Assembly: GCF_949628265.1 (NCBI RefSeq)
Contig: NC_088788.1
Span: forward strand, 34,458,335 to 34,522,334
Direction of reading: 5' to 3'
Length of the DNA: 64,000 bases
Source: Cloeon dipterum
Taxonomy: Eukaryota > Arthropoda > Insecta > Ephemeroptera > Baetidae
Below are positions 36,905 to 48,699 of the stretch, in pieces. Under the pieces are notes generated by a model, which saw only the letters and a list, made by a program, of their open reading frames with translations, made no database searches and was not told the DNA's origin. Each line of letters opens with the position of its first letter. Position 1 is the stretch's first letter. The translations under genes were made by a program, and so were the position numbers.

Positions 36905-39769
36905 ATGGTTAGTCGCGTATGAATGTGGAAAGGAGATTCTTATTTAATCGTATGTAATGCACATTGAGCACAAGAATGCTAGTGGCGTTGAAAGAAATTA
37001 AATTCTTCAGTTGCTTGCGGGATAGGTGGAGTGGATTTTTGAAATATAATAACAGTAAATTGTTTTATCATGCTTCTGAGGAGACAACAGTACTTGTTAG
37101 AATCAAATTATATTCAAGACATGAGGATGAAGTCAGTTTTTTTGCACCAAAGTAAAAATCTATTTCAAAACGCACATATTAGAGCAATACACAAAGTAGC
37201 GTGACTGATGTGCAACCATAGCTGTCTTAAGTAAACCAATAGTGCACAGGCTTAAATAAAAAATTATATTTTACCATTTAATAACTCATTAATGAAAAAA
37301 TAATTGCTATATCTTAATTTAATTTCTGAGAGACCTGAGGTACTAATTATAATTATAAATTTCACCTCAGGATATCTTCAACATCACTCATCAATGAAAA
37401 ATGTTATTTTGGATTTGCGCTTGGCAATGTCACAAACTGAGGTTCGAGTTAAGTCTTATTAAAATTGTGGGTTATAGTAGGGAGGGCATCAGGAGTTGCG
37501 ATGGGATGTTGCCACCCCAAGACGTAAATTGTAACTCACATGAGATCATAATCACGTCTCATCATTTGCCCTTCGGTCAGTAGTTTTCCTACGTATAACC
37601 AAAGCTTAGATAATGTTGAAAATAGACCAGTGCTGGAATCTGAAAGACTTTCTCATCGCATAGATTTATTTCGATTGTTGCTTGTTTCACTCTCTCACAA
37701 CCTTTGACAAAGAAAAGAACTGTAACATTTTAAAAGCTAATGATTTAAGATTTTAATATTTGAGTTTTTGATATTAAAGACAGTTAAATATTAGTTTAAA
37801 TTAAAATTGATATGAAGTTTGTGGTACTTATTGAGCGCCATCTGTTGCTGTAAAGAAGAACTTACAAATAATAGTGCTATTATGTTTAGGTTGGTATTGA
37901 CAATGAGTCACATGGTATTGGGCACCTGCAACCTTCACGTGTATATTTACCTCCAGATCGAAAATCTTTTTAATTTTAAGGATTTTTAATGCCTAATAAA
38001 TGTTTTATTTCGACTTTTTAAAATATTACATCTTTTTTAGGCCACAAATTTAATTTTAGATAATATGGTGATTTTACTTTAATATTTATTTTAAATAATA
38101 AAGGAGAAGAAAACGTTAGATGGGGTAAAATAATTTAGAATATATAAAAAACTGAAAAATGTTGATATCTTAAATTGTTCGGTGCACAACAAAATTCCCT
38201 TTCGCAAATATCTCTATTAGAAAGCGAATAATAGTTGCGAATTGCGATAAAACGATCAATTGCGAAGAATGTATTACAAAATAATTGAAAGTAGCACGTA
38301 GTACACATAAAAGCAGCGTCGGTTTGGCGAATGATAGATCAACGCAGCGAGTTTTGCGACCTGCCAGTCTGCAAGGTCGGTGTATTGGTGGTAGGGGGGC
38401 CCCTCTTCTCGCTCTTTCCAACCGATGTAATTGGCACAGCGCACACTTTTCGCAACTGACCCGCGGAAGGCGCGCACAGTTGCCTAGGCTACCTAGTCGC
38501 TAGGAAAAAAGAAATGCGCTACGCAAATTATATCTGCTCGAGCAAACAGAGCGTATTAGGGTCGCGACTACTTTCGCTTTTGCAAACGCAAGCAGGACAG
38601 CGCGAGCGCGCCGCTTTGCACTTTGCACGGCGCGCTGTCATCCTCTTTTCGCGACCCACCGCACTGTCTTTCTATATTGAGGAGGCTGCGCCGACGCCGA
38701 AAGGATTGAAAATTAAATGCAATGAGTTCGGTAAATAATGTTTTGAACTTTAATTCTTGTGTTCTGTTGCGGTACATTCGTCCTATTTACACGTTTATTA
38801 TAGAGACACACTTTCTTCCGTGTCTCTTTTTGCCGCTTTACCGGTCTTTGTGGCTAACAAATTTTTAGTACTTTTGACAAAACAGCACAAGTGTTCACAA
38901 GTGTTTATGGGAACAAACAATAGATAATAATCTTTCTCACTGCATCTATCAACACGAATCGATCTTGGGGCAAAAGGTAATTAAAAAGAGACAATAACCG
39001 TTTCTAAGAGCTGCTTTCAGAGCTTTTAGAAAAATTCCTATTATTCTCTCGACGCACATACATTTTGCTCGTCTGGTGATTTATGTTTTCCGTACATTTG
39101 CGATTGTCGCGTTTTCGTTTTTAATAGGTGTTTGGAAAGGGCTCTGAGCTTTCAGTTTTGAGCTCGCAACAATCGAGAGATGCGGCTGCGAATCGAAACC
39201 CGCGCTTTTTTGCTTATAATCAGTCCGTTTAGGAACCAAAACGTTGGATTTCTTTCCCTGAAGTCAAGTCATCGAAAATATGGAGAATAAACGCAGTCTT
39301 GTTTGCCAGCAGTTAATTCAGATACACACGTTTCGATTCGCTTAGTGCCGCTCAATGCAGTCTTAAATTAGTACATATACACTTATTTAGGTTTGCCCCG
39401 TAAAATTCTTTTAGAAATTAAAAAATCCACCACAGTCAAAAGTCACACAAAAATCTCATTTTTACAGCATCGTTTGGAAACTCCTTAGAGGGTTTGCTCA
39501 AAAACTAGAAGAGGCGACTAAAGAAAAATATTATTATCAGATTATTCTATATAATAATATTAATACATAATGCTCACTTAATATATCATAACGTTGGTTT
39601 TTCAAACACTAAATTCACGAGAGTTAGACTCCTGGAAATCAATCACTTTCTAACAATAAATTAAGTAAAACATGAAAGAACGAAACAAGTGACAATATCA
39701 AAACCAATCAAAACGGTGTGATTACTTTTTCCGCAGCGGCTCGCTTCACCTCTCAGGATCCGCTTCAAG
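36905..39769. other. noncoding DNA between SNRPB and Kr-h1
   Basis: AT-rich apart from a GC-rich island at 38270-38730 whose open frames overlap on both strands and look non-genic. There is a CCTGAGGT/ACCTCAGG hairpin at about 37333-37371. A stem-loop at 38802-38827 (AGAGACAC, 10 nt loop, GTGTCTCT) is followed by four T. AGCGCCATCT at 37834-37843 resembles the Drosophila CTCF site. The right part must include the Kr-h1 3' UTR; no canonical poly(A) signal close to its stop was found. Confidence 0.35.
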
Positions 39770-39989
39770 TATAAATATATCGCTGTTCTCATTTTGAATG
39801 ATATTCAGCAAGACTTCTTGTGAGTTAAGACTTTCGTATTTTTTCCTTCCATTCTTCGTTACATCCACGATATAGAGTTACTTTACCATAACGCTTAAAA
39901 GGTAATTTTACTTCACGAGGAAATTCTTGAATGCATCCCGCAAGCAGCGCAGAGATGTCGTCTTCAGAGCACCGAGGCGGCGCCCAAGG
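39770..39989 (+). promoter_or_regulatory. possible TATA promoter and first exon, plus strand
   Basis: TATAAATA at 39770-39777 is followed about 30 bp later by an ATTCAGC start-like motif. Possible donors follow at 39902 (AAAAG/GTAATT) and 39989 (CCCAAG/GTATGT). An ATG at 39931 keeps an open frame to the second donor (19 codons starting MHPASSAEM). Any transcript would run antisense into Kr-h1. I see no downstream coding exon, so this could be a noncoding RNA or chance. Confidence 0.2.
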
Positions 39990-40122
39990 TATGTATATAA
40001 TTTCCTATATGCATGTGTAAACTGTTGTCAGACAACGCGGCGCGAAAATGCTGCTCCTTCCTCTCAGGGGTCCTGCGGCGGCGGCGGCGTCGACGCCGAT
40101 AGCTTTGGAATGGCGAGGTAGT

Positions 40123-43055
40123 TCAGTGGGCGTGACGCTGTGCGAATCGGATGACAGACGAGCTGCGCACCGGCGTGGTCGACTCCTGCATGTAGCGCTG
40201 CAGAATCATCTTGGAGCGTTTGCGCGGGGCCGCGGCGCCGTCATCCGCGCCGGGGTCCGGCGAGGATGCCGGCGACGGTGACTCGGGGTTCGAGTTGGGC
40301 GGCGTGGGCGGCACGGACGCGCCCCGCTTGCGCCGCTCGAGCAGGAGGTAGTTGGGTGGCATGGCGCCACCCGAGAGGTAGTCTGTCTGCGCGGCCGGCA
40401 GCATGGACCGCGGGTCGGGGCATAGCCGCACGGTCGGCTCGATCGGCGTCGCCGCCTCCTCGTCCACGTGCAGCGGTGGTGTCGCCGACGACGATCGTGA
40501 GTCGTCCTCGTCGTCGTGGCGCCGACCGGTGGAAACGTTGCCGCCCTCGCGGAGGTCGATCGCCGTCAGCAGCGCCGGGTCAATCGATACGCGCTCAGCG
40601 CGCGGCGCCGCCGGCTGACCAAACGGAGACTCGTCGAGCGGCGACGGCGCCGACACCATCGCTTGCGCTCCCGCCTGCATCGCTTCCGCGTTGCTACCAG
40701 AGTGAGTCTTGATGTGCGCTTCCATCGCCTTTTTCGAGCTGAATGTCATGTGACACAATGTGCATTTGTACACCTGCGAACACAAGCAGAAAAATTTAGG
40801 TTAGTCCATAATGAATTTACTAAAACACAAAATCAAATTTAAATTGATAGTTTGAATTTATAACCAGCATAAATTGGCTTTTTCACTACATTAACGCTTT
40901 TTTTTAAATTGAATTAATTTAATTCAAAAGTCTAAAAAATAATTTAATTAATGCAAGTTGAATTAATTCCTCAATTAAGAATCGAAACAGTTAATGACAG
41001 TTGATATTTTAATAAGCAAAAATAAGGGGTTCAAGTGGCAAAAATAAACATTTTTTATTTTCAAAACTTAAAAAAAAAATTGACAACCCTAATTTTTTAA
41101 ATGTTTTAATGGTTTTTGATTCGCTGCCAAAGAATCCTGACTAAAAAACCACCCCGCAACTACCAACCGACACTTTAAAAATAAATATTCACCTTTTGGC
41201 CAAAGTGGGCGACCTGGTGGAGCTTGAGGACGTGGTTGTAGCCAAAAGCCTTGCCGCAGATGTCACACGCGTACGGTTTTTCCCCTGTGTGCGTGCGGGA
41301 GTGCACCTTGAGCTGCTTGGAGCAGGTGAAGCCCTTGTGGCAGACCTGGCAAACGTAGGGCTTTTCTCCTGTGTGCGTGCGCGTGTGGATGACCAGTTGA
41401 CCTGACTGAATGAAAGTCTTGCCGCACACGTTGCACCGGTGCGGTCGCTCGCCAGTGTGGATGCGCATGTGTCGGTGCAGTTTCCCTGAGTGTTCGAAAG
41501 CACGCGCGCAAACGTCGCATTTGTACGGTCGCTCCTGAGGACAGAAAGAGAGACAACAAGTGAGATTTCTGCAGGGAAAATGTCACCTGGACAACCAACC
41601 TTTGTGTGAATGCGACGGTGCACGCTGAGGTTTTCCTTGACAGAGAAGGACTTGTGGCAGTACTCGCACTCGTACGGCTTTTCGCCCGTGTGCGTGCGGA
41701 AGTGGCGCGTGAGACGCGCTGGCACCGCAAACGTCTTGCCGCAGATGGTGCAAGGGTAGGGGTCTTCACCGGCGGTGGCGCCGTTGCTGCTCGGCGCTGT
41801 CGACGTGCTGACCTCGCCAGGCGGTTGGACTGAAGCTGTGGCAGGTGGCAGCACGACCGTCGATGCTGTGGGCGCTGCGTGCGAACGCATGTGATTCTGG
41901 TACGTGTTCTTCTGCGCAAAACTCTTGTGGCACAACGCACACTGGTATTGCGCCGATGCGAACACCTCTAGGTCGGGACTGCAGACAACGCTGTTGACGC
42001 TGGATTGCGCGGGCGCCGCCTCTGGCTTGGCGCCGCTGCTGTTACTTGTGCTGCCCTCTGCTGCGTGTAGATACCCTACCATCTCCGACACCTTACTCCA
42101 AAGGGACTCTGCGGGAGACAAAAATTGGCTTGATTAATCAAAGAGTCGCATTTTTTTCTTTAATTGAACTTCGAGGGAAGAGGAATGAAGGAAAGGAAAT
42201 GGAAGAAACCGACAAGATAAAGAATTGATTGCAGTAAGCTCGCCCAAGAAAACAGAACTACTACTGCTCGTTTAAGTTCCGGAGGAACAGGAATATTCGT
42301 GAACCCGATCATACAAGTCACTACAATAATTGCACTTCTAGCAGAAATATAGCAGCGAAATTCATAAAGTAGAGCTCTACAGGCAGACAATGAAGAACAT
42401 TTTTTTCATTTTTGACTCGAAGAGTAATTTGCTTGTGAAATTTAGCGACAGTTTATCTCTAAAATGTGCAATAATGAAATCGGGGCCGAGGTTAGATTTT
42501 CGATTTTTCCCAATTTTTCGCCAAATTAATGCCCGATTTCGATCTCTCTCCGATAGAATGCGAATTTGCAAGAAAAGTTCCCAAAAGTGTGAAAAAAATC
42601 GTGATTTCACAGAAAGGACACAATTTAAGCTCACAAACCTTCGAGCAGATTTTCTCAAAAAGTTAAAAGGCAACCTGAGAAAGTTTTAGCGTTTTTCTCA
42701 TTTTTAGAACGCAGTATTTACAAGTAAAGGTAAAAAGGTTTTTTCACAAATTTTATGTTCAGCTTTATTTAAAAAAATACATGTACCGAGAAAATTGTTC
42801 ATAAATTTAATTCGGAGGTGCTCTAATTTTTCCTTTGATTTTTTTCAATCAAATCTGGTCTAAATTACTTTGACTCTAATTGATAAATGTCCTATTTTTA
42901 GATAAATGACCGAATTGCATTTAATTTTCCTCATATTTAAGAGATAAAAATTGATCTGCAATCCTACCATCGAGCCAGAGAAGCTTCTTCACTTGCTCCG
43001 GGTTGCGCGGCGGCTGCGGCGGCCCTTTGGACCACGAAGGAGAGGGTTGCGCCAT
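40123..43055 (-). CDS. Kr-h1: Krüppel homolog 1, juvenile-hormone response transcription factor
   Basis: Nuclear C2H2 zinc-finger factor induced by juvenile hormone through Met/Taiman; it represses metamorphosis. Coding exons: 42968-43055, 41600-42108, 41193-41534 and 40123-40773, giving 529 aa. Exon 1 (MAQPSPSWSK to KKLLWLD) joins in phase 1 to SLWSKVSEMVGYLHA. An in-frame ATG at 42121 lies upstream of the CCCGCAG acceptor and is intronic. Eight fingers lie at about 84-106, 147-169, 175-197, 203-225, 231-253, 259-281, 287-309 and 315-337. Finger 4 (CDVCARAFEHSGKLHRH), finger 6 (KGFTCSKQLKVH) and finger 7 (KAFGYNHVLKLH) are diagnostic. The tail has the family's conserved RKRSKMIL and VRSSSVIRFA motifs, the second near the C-terminus. 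A splice acceptor 4 bp before the ATG implies noncoding first exons upstream, as in other insects with alternative Kr-h1 promoters. The coding DNA is strongly GC-rich. Confidence 0.95.
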
Positions 43056-43059
43056 TGGC

Positions 43060-44242
43060 CTGCGAGCCGCGGAGTAAGAGAGAGATAGAGGTCCTAACGC
43101 ACCGAAATACGGAATGCAACTGCAGCGGGCGCTAGCGGGCCGAGTGCATTTAACTCCCGAATTTGGCGCAGCCGACTGCGTCCGGAGAAAGTCGAGGACC
43201 CCTCCAGTTGCGCCAGGTCAGTGCCTCGACCCTCCTGATGGCCGCGCGTGGCACGGCGCAAGCGTCCCGCGGCGGCCCCCTCGCATCGACCCCCGGCTGC
43301 CGAGGCGAGCAAGCCGGCGCCTCAGCCGGGGATTCTAAGCGGAGCGGCGAATTAATACGTTAATACCGCATTGTTCGAGCGCGCCGCGTTAGGAGCCTCC
43401 ACGTGGAGCACTGAATCGGTCTTTACCCGCGGCCTCGCTCGCTCGCCCGCTGCCTGCGCGCTTCGCTGCCGCCGCCGCCGACGACCTAACCCATTCCTTC
43501 CGCCCCCCGAAACACACACACTATGACACCATCCCCGACTCGTTGCGCTGGCTGGCGGGCTTGCACGGCAGACACCACCCCCCTCGATTTGGAAACCCCG
43601 AAAAACAAAGTGCGCGATTTACATGACCTCCCTCACTGACGTAACCTTGACTCAGGAGCTACGAAAATTATTTCGTCGGAAATGCAAGTTAATAATAAAT
43701 AATGCGTTCCTCGACTTCCATCACTGGGGTGCACGCGATTTATTTATTCCTGCCGTGGGAAAGGAAGGTTTTAAGGCTTTTTCGGTTGCGCCTGCAAAAG
43801 TCACGCGCGCAACTTTCGAGAGCGAGAGGCAGGAAATGCGCGAATTGTTGGCAAAGGTGACCCCGATTGCAGACGCAGGTTCGAATCTAGGCTAGGTCAG
43901 TTTCTCCCGCTGGCTGCACAAAAGAGAAACTGCACGTTGCAAGAAACACGAGTGCTCGAGTGCAACCTACTTGCAGAAACCGTTTCTGCATCGTGCAATA
44001 ATTTTCTCTCTTTCGCGCTAGCTCGCGCGCTCGTGCCCTTCACTCGCGGAATTATTTTCGCAATAAATTTTTCTAGTGATCTTTGAGACAAAGCAAACGG
44101 TTGTTCGTCAAAACAGTGACAGAATTAGCACGCGAAAAGGCGGTGCGCGCGGTGAGCGAATTATGTATTATTTTCGGAACTCGAGGAGAGATAAGGAGGA
44201 AGTGTGGCTATGTACATATAATGTAATGCGAATTTCGGCTTA
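43060..44242 (-). promoter_or_regulatory. putative 5' UTR intron of Kr-h1
   Basis: The minus-strand acceptor CTCGCAG ends at 43060 after a pyrimidine tract (CTCTATCTCTCTC), 4 bp before the coding ATG. The best upstream partner I see is CAG/GTAAGC, with its exon ending at 44242. That would make a 1.18 kb first intron. The proposed upstream exon would contain a short ATG frame of six codons ending in TGA. The pairing is inferred from splice consensus only. Confidence 0.4.
43391..43405 (+). promoter_or_regulatory. JH response element-like E-box 1
   Basis: AGGAGCCTCCACGTG, the E-box being CACGTG at 43400-43405 within the perfect palindrome CTCCACGTGGAG (43397-43408). The CCTCCACGTG core resembles, from memory, the Met/Taiman-bound element upstream of Kr-h1 in silkworm and flour beetle. 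It lies about 340 bp upstream of the Kr-h1 ATG. Confidence 0.55.
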
Positions 44243-44830
44243 CCTGGTCAGCGTTGGCTGCCGTTCATTGTGCTATGATTGTTGAATTGGACTTGCTCCT
44301 CTCAGGTCTTCGTTCAACGAAGGGTGCGAGAAAAGTGGCGAAAACGTAGAACGTCTAGACAATCAAAAGCAGAGCTTGACCAACCCTACGTTGTCGCGCA
44401 GAGTGCCTCAGAAAAGCAGCCTCAACTCTGTGTTTACGCGCTCCCCTCCCCACCTGCCCCTCCAGCCTTCGCGGAATAAAATCTCGCTATCTGCCTCTCG
44501 CTCTAAAAGTACGTCCCTCTCGCTTTAAACACCCAATGGATTGATAGCAGAATTACCACACCAGGTTGCCAACCTAACAAAAGGAGCGTACGCCGCTTCC
44601 AAGTCCCCGCCCCGAGATCCATTGACGAAAATACCCGTCGGATCGGGATTTTCACCACTCGAATCTTTTTCCAGGTGTTTCTAGACGAAAATTCCGGCGA
44701 ATTTGTACAAATTTCCGAAATTCTGGAGCCCCTGGAGGTTGGCTTCGTACTACGTCATCGCTAGCTGAACGACCTACAGTTTACTAACGTAGGAGGGGGG
44801 AACGCGAGGGCAACGGGCTTGGAAAAGAGG

Positions 44831-44845
44831 CACGTGGAGGCTCCT
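44831..44845 (-). promoter_or_regulatory. JH response element-like E-box 2 (inverted copy)
   Basis: On the minus strand this reads AGGAGCCTCCACGTG, the same 15 bases as the site at 43391-43405 but in the opposite orientation and 1.4 kb further upstream of Kr-h1. The E-box CACGTG is at 44831-44836. Confidence 0.55.
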
Positions 44846-45664
44846 AGCCGGGGATTCTCGTCTTTGTTTGGTGCGAATGCCGCGCGTGTAGCCAATAATT
44901 TCACACTACGCGCAGATAGGTCGTCGTGCGGCCGCGGCATCCAATCTGCGGGCGGAATTAACACACGAGAGACGAGAGAAGAGGCCACACGCGCCGAGCC
45001 GAGCCAACCTGCCAAGGTCCACAAACGAGATCGCGATGGAGCAGCCTGTTTTGCTCCGCGGCGCGCAGACCATCTTTCCAAAAATGCTTTTAATCGCTCG
45101 CGCCTGCCTCAAAATTGCGCACTCGGCGGCGCGGCTGCGGCGGATTGCGAAAGCGGAAAGCGTGGCCGATTCCATGAACTCGAGCCCTCCACGCGCTCGT
45201 CATGTTTGGCCGCTGCCACCGCGGCGGCAAGCAGAGGCCAGTGTCAGGAGGAACCACGATCGATATCGAGAATATGCGCATTAGATCCGAATTCACCTAC
45301 CTCAACTCGATATCTATTATTATTATTTTGCTGCAGCGCGACCAAAAACATTTCGTCTAATCTCGGCTCAGCTTCTATTTGTTTCGTATTTTCGCAACAA
45401 TTTTTATATGGGTTCGCCGGCGCTGCCGCGCAATTCGCAAAGGCAAACGCAAAGGAGGAATGATATGGGGAATCTTTAGCCTTGGAATTTTTGCTGGGCG
45501 GGCGGGCGGGCAAGCGGCAGGCCGGGCGGGCGGGCGGGGTGCACGGAGGTTTGACTTTTCGCGAATTCGGGCGCTGGGGGGAGGAAGAGAGACACAAGTT
45601 GCTGGTGTTGCAGAGCTATTTGACCGCTAACCAGAGTTTCGCTCGCTCGCTCTCTCGCTCTACT

Positions 45665-45676
45665 CTACACGTGGAG
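45665..45676 (-). promoter_or_regulatory. third CTCCACGTG E-box
   Basis: The minus strand reads CTCCACGTG around the E-box at 45668-45673, a weaker match to the two 15 bp sites. A further CACGTG without this flank is at 45883-45888. Confidence 0.4.
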
Positions 45677-46180
45677 CAGCAATATAGCCTTGTGCAAAAT
45701 GCGAGGCTCTTGCCCCCTCGCTAGCTCGCACGCGCGCACTCTCGCTCGCTCGCTCGCTATATAGCCTGGCTGTTTGCTGAATTTTCGCCGCCGCGCGCCT
45801 CCCGCTCCTCCTCTCCTCTCCAGCCCAGCATTAAAATTAGCAAGAAGCAGCGCAAAAAGTGTTAGGCTAGGTATTTGTCACACACGTGCACTCGCGGCTC
45901 GGCAATAACAAAGCTCTCTCGCTTTAACCGCCGCCGCCGCCGCTGCCGCGACTATTTTCGCTGCCTAGATCAGCTCTATTCGCATTCGCGCCCCGACTCT
46001 TTTAAGTGATTCGCGTTTCGGTGCGGCCTCTGCAACATTGTAAGCCTTAATGGATGTTGTAAATATAAATTTAAGCAGGCAGCAGGCGTTGTTGACGTTA
46101 CTTTCGGCAGTTGCTTGAGTGTTGCCGATTTTACCTCCAGGGTCACACACGAGCCACACTTTTTTCACCATCTCGCCTCA

Positions 46181-48699
46181 TCGCAAATAGATTCTATTTC
46201 AACAAAATCGTTTCCGCGTTTGCAAAAACCTGATTCGATCCCGGAAAAGAACCCAAAACGCCTCGCAAATTTCCGCACTTTTCCGAAATTACTATAAATT
46301 CAGTCAAAATGAAACTTAATTTAATAAAATCGCAGAATTTGTGCAATTCTGATAAATTTGATTTTTTCCATTAAAATTCGCAGATTTAATTGAGTGTGGA
46401 TGTTATGTAATGTGAAGTAATAAAGTTCCCCTATTACACGAAATTATGTAATGTTTACAGAGTTTGGATATTTTCGTCTAATTTCACAATGAAGAATTTT
46501 TCTGTATAAATTGGAACTACACGCAGCAACAAAGCGGATAATTGCTGTTTTTGCACATTTGAAAAATTGGCAAACCCTTTAAAACTTTTTCCCCGACTGT
46601 GGATTCATCTAGATTTGTTTAGAAAAATAAGGTTTTCAAGGTTTATAAGGTTTTCGCTACCTTTGAGTATACTTAAACTCAAACAAGAATCATACTGATG
46701 ATTACAGTTTTGGCAGGTTATTCGGTCTTAAATCTGCGACTTTCACGGTACTTTCGTGCTGGAATGAAACCAGATTCTTTAAATACTCCACGAATACTTG
46801 AAGCCAAAGGAGTGTGCCTTTTGCTTGAAGCTGCGGGTATTTTGAAACCTCCTGCGCACTTTGCGGGATTGTTATATAAAACATATTGGGAAGTTTTTAG
46901 AGCTATTTAGGCTTTATTATTAGAAGTTGTGTGCCATTATTAGCAATATAAAATTTGTTAGATTAATTTTTAAATTTTCGAAAGAGGGATACTTCTTACA
47001 CCAGATTTTAGTGCACTCCCCTGTTGTTGTGCATTCTGCACTTAAAATAATTTCATTTAATGTGCTGAAAACAAAATTAGTCAAGCCAACCGCCGCACAA
47101 ACGTCAATGAAGATTATTCATTTAAAAAAATAATTGGATTTCACGTTCTCTTAACCATCATAATTGCAAAAACTGCAACGTTAGACTCGTATTCACCTCC
47201 CCTGACCAGCTGTAGGGTTTTGAACCCCCTACTACAAGTTTAACTTCTAAATATTTCGCTTAAAGTCTTAAAAATATAAAAATTCACTCAAAATATCCAT
47301 CCCATTCCTTATTTCAAAATAAAAAAAATTCTATTTAAATTAGTAAAAAACGACATTTTGAATTTTTCAAGTGAGTTTCAACATAACAATTTAAAGGTGG
47401 AGGGTAAGCACCCCTAAACCCTTCAGCTTGTCAGGAGAGGTCAAGACAAGACGGTGGGTAGTTTTTGCCATTCTGATTGATAGCACCCGAGATATGGAGT
47501 TGACGAAATTTGCAAAACACGAAAAAGTGGAAAAAATGCTTTTTTTCTAGGTTTGAAGTGGAAGTTCTCGAAAACAAAAAATAACACCACTCTGAAACAT
47601 GCAATTTCAAAATTCCAAAATTTAAATTAGAAACCAAAAGGCCTTAGGATATCAAATTTGGAGTTAGTTTGATCAAACTCGGCTAGAGGAATCCAAAGGC
47701 ACGCCTTAATTTGTAGATTGCAACACGGGGAAGATGAGATCCTGAGTTCTGAGATCTCAAAGTTTTTGCAAAATTGAGACATGTAAAAATAAATAGCATT
47801 TGAGTTTTTCCAATTATTCTGCGACTGCTCTGACCAAGCTTTTCCGAGATTTTTCAGCACGAAATACTCTTGCAGCGTCCGTGTCCGCGTTCACGGAGGC
47901 AATGTGTTATTATTAAATTTGCTGTAACAACAAAAGACGCTACTCTTCTGCGAGCAAGCGGGTGAGCGAGCGAGCGAGCGTTTGTTTCGGAGTACACGTG
48001 CGGCCGGTTAGAGCTATTGCTAGGATGGGACGCGCTTGGCCGCGGTGCCCTTGAGCGAGTCACATAACCTTCTGCGCTGGCAATCGTTGGCCTTGGCTTC
48101 TACTTTTCTGCCGCTTTTCGCGATAACAGCTCAACACCGAAGCTGTAGTGCAGTCGTCCCCGCCTTCGCCGCGTCCGCCGCCTCCTCGCCTCTGCCTCTC
48201 TACGCGTCTAGCGTTGGCCTAGGCTGCATTCGCCAATCTTGAGCACCGCCGACCGACGCCGCCGCCGCCGTCGCGGCTCTGCTAACAAAAAAAACTGAAA
48301 CCTAGGCGCCCATCTCGCGAATTAATCTATCGAAGGGAGTCGGCCGGGCCTTTGCCTGCGCATTCGCGTTCGCATACCCACCAACATCGTTTGTTTTTTT
48401 TTATCGAACACGTGCCACACTTTCAAGCAGTTTGTTTTGTTTATATTGGCTGGCAGGAAATTATGCAGGGTCGTTATCACAGGTTTTTTTAAATTTTAAT
48501 TCTATTTTTGAAAAGTTTCCTTTACTATTTCCTGTTTAAATATTATCAGTTTCTATTTTCACGATTGCAAATCACTATTATATTAAAATAGTGTTTTACA
48601 CAGTAAGTAGTAAAACCAACCACCTGAATGAAAAAATGTGTTACAAACATAGCAAATCCAGGTAAAGGTGAGTGTTTCCACGAGAGGTTTGATACCATT
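46181..48699. other. noncoding DNA upstream of Kr-h1
   Basis: AT-rich except for a GC-rich island at about 47880-48380 with GAGC repeats (near 47965), a GCC run (48254) and E-boxes CACGTG near 47996 and 48409. No coding exon is recognised. The island could be an alternative promoter or enhancer. Confidence 0.3.

Larger units (their letters stand above)
44243..46180. promoter_or_regulatory. GC-rich candidate promoter region of Kr-h1
   Basis: CpG-rich DNA with CTCG tetranucleotide runs (about 45741-45757), a GCC run near 45929, two G-tract clusters (45496-45510 and 45524-45539) and E-boxes. The many open frames overlap in all directions, have skewed composition and match nothing I know. I interpret the region as promoter/5' leader of Kr-h1, based on position and composition. 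Confidence 0.4.

Noticed and set aside
38802-38827. stem-loop followed by T-run resembling a terminator or histone 3' stem
   Set aside because: An 8 bp stem with 10 nt loop does not match the histone stem-loop, and no small RNA gene precedes it.
41263-41940. long alternative-frame open reading frames over Kr-h1 exons 2 and 3
   Set aside because: Shadows of GC-rich zinc-finger coding; the Cys/His finger frame is unambiguous.
42377-42689. open frames of about 98 codons on both strands of Kr-h1 intron 1
   Set aside because: Both lie inside a spliced intron, match nothing, and arise from a stop-poor stretch; no convincing palindrome explains them.
43850-43895. tRNA-like B box (GGTTCGAATCT)
   Set aside because: The only A-box-like sequence is about 25 bp away, too close for a tRNA, and no cloverleaf can be drawn.
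43623-43895. 90-codon open frame upstream of Kr-h1
   Set aside because: No family resemblance and no splice or initiation context; it lies in the putative first intron of Kr-h1.
44819-45463. 214-codon open frame in the GC-rich Kr-h1 upstream island
   Set aside because: Length is explained by CpG-rich DNA lacking stops; residues are Ala/Arg/Ser-rich with no domain and compete with open frames in four other frames.
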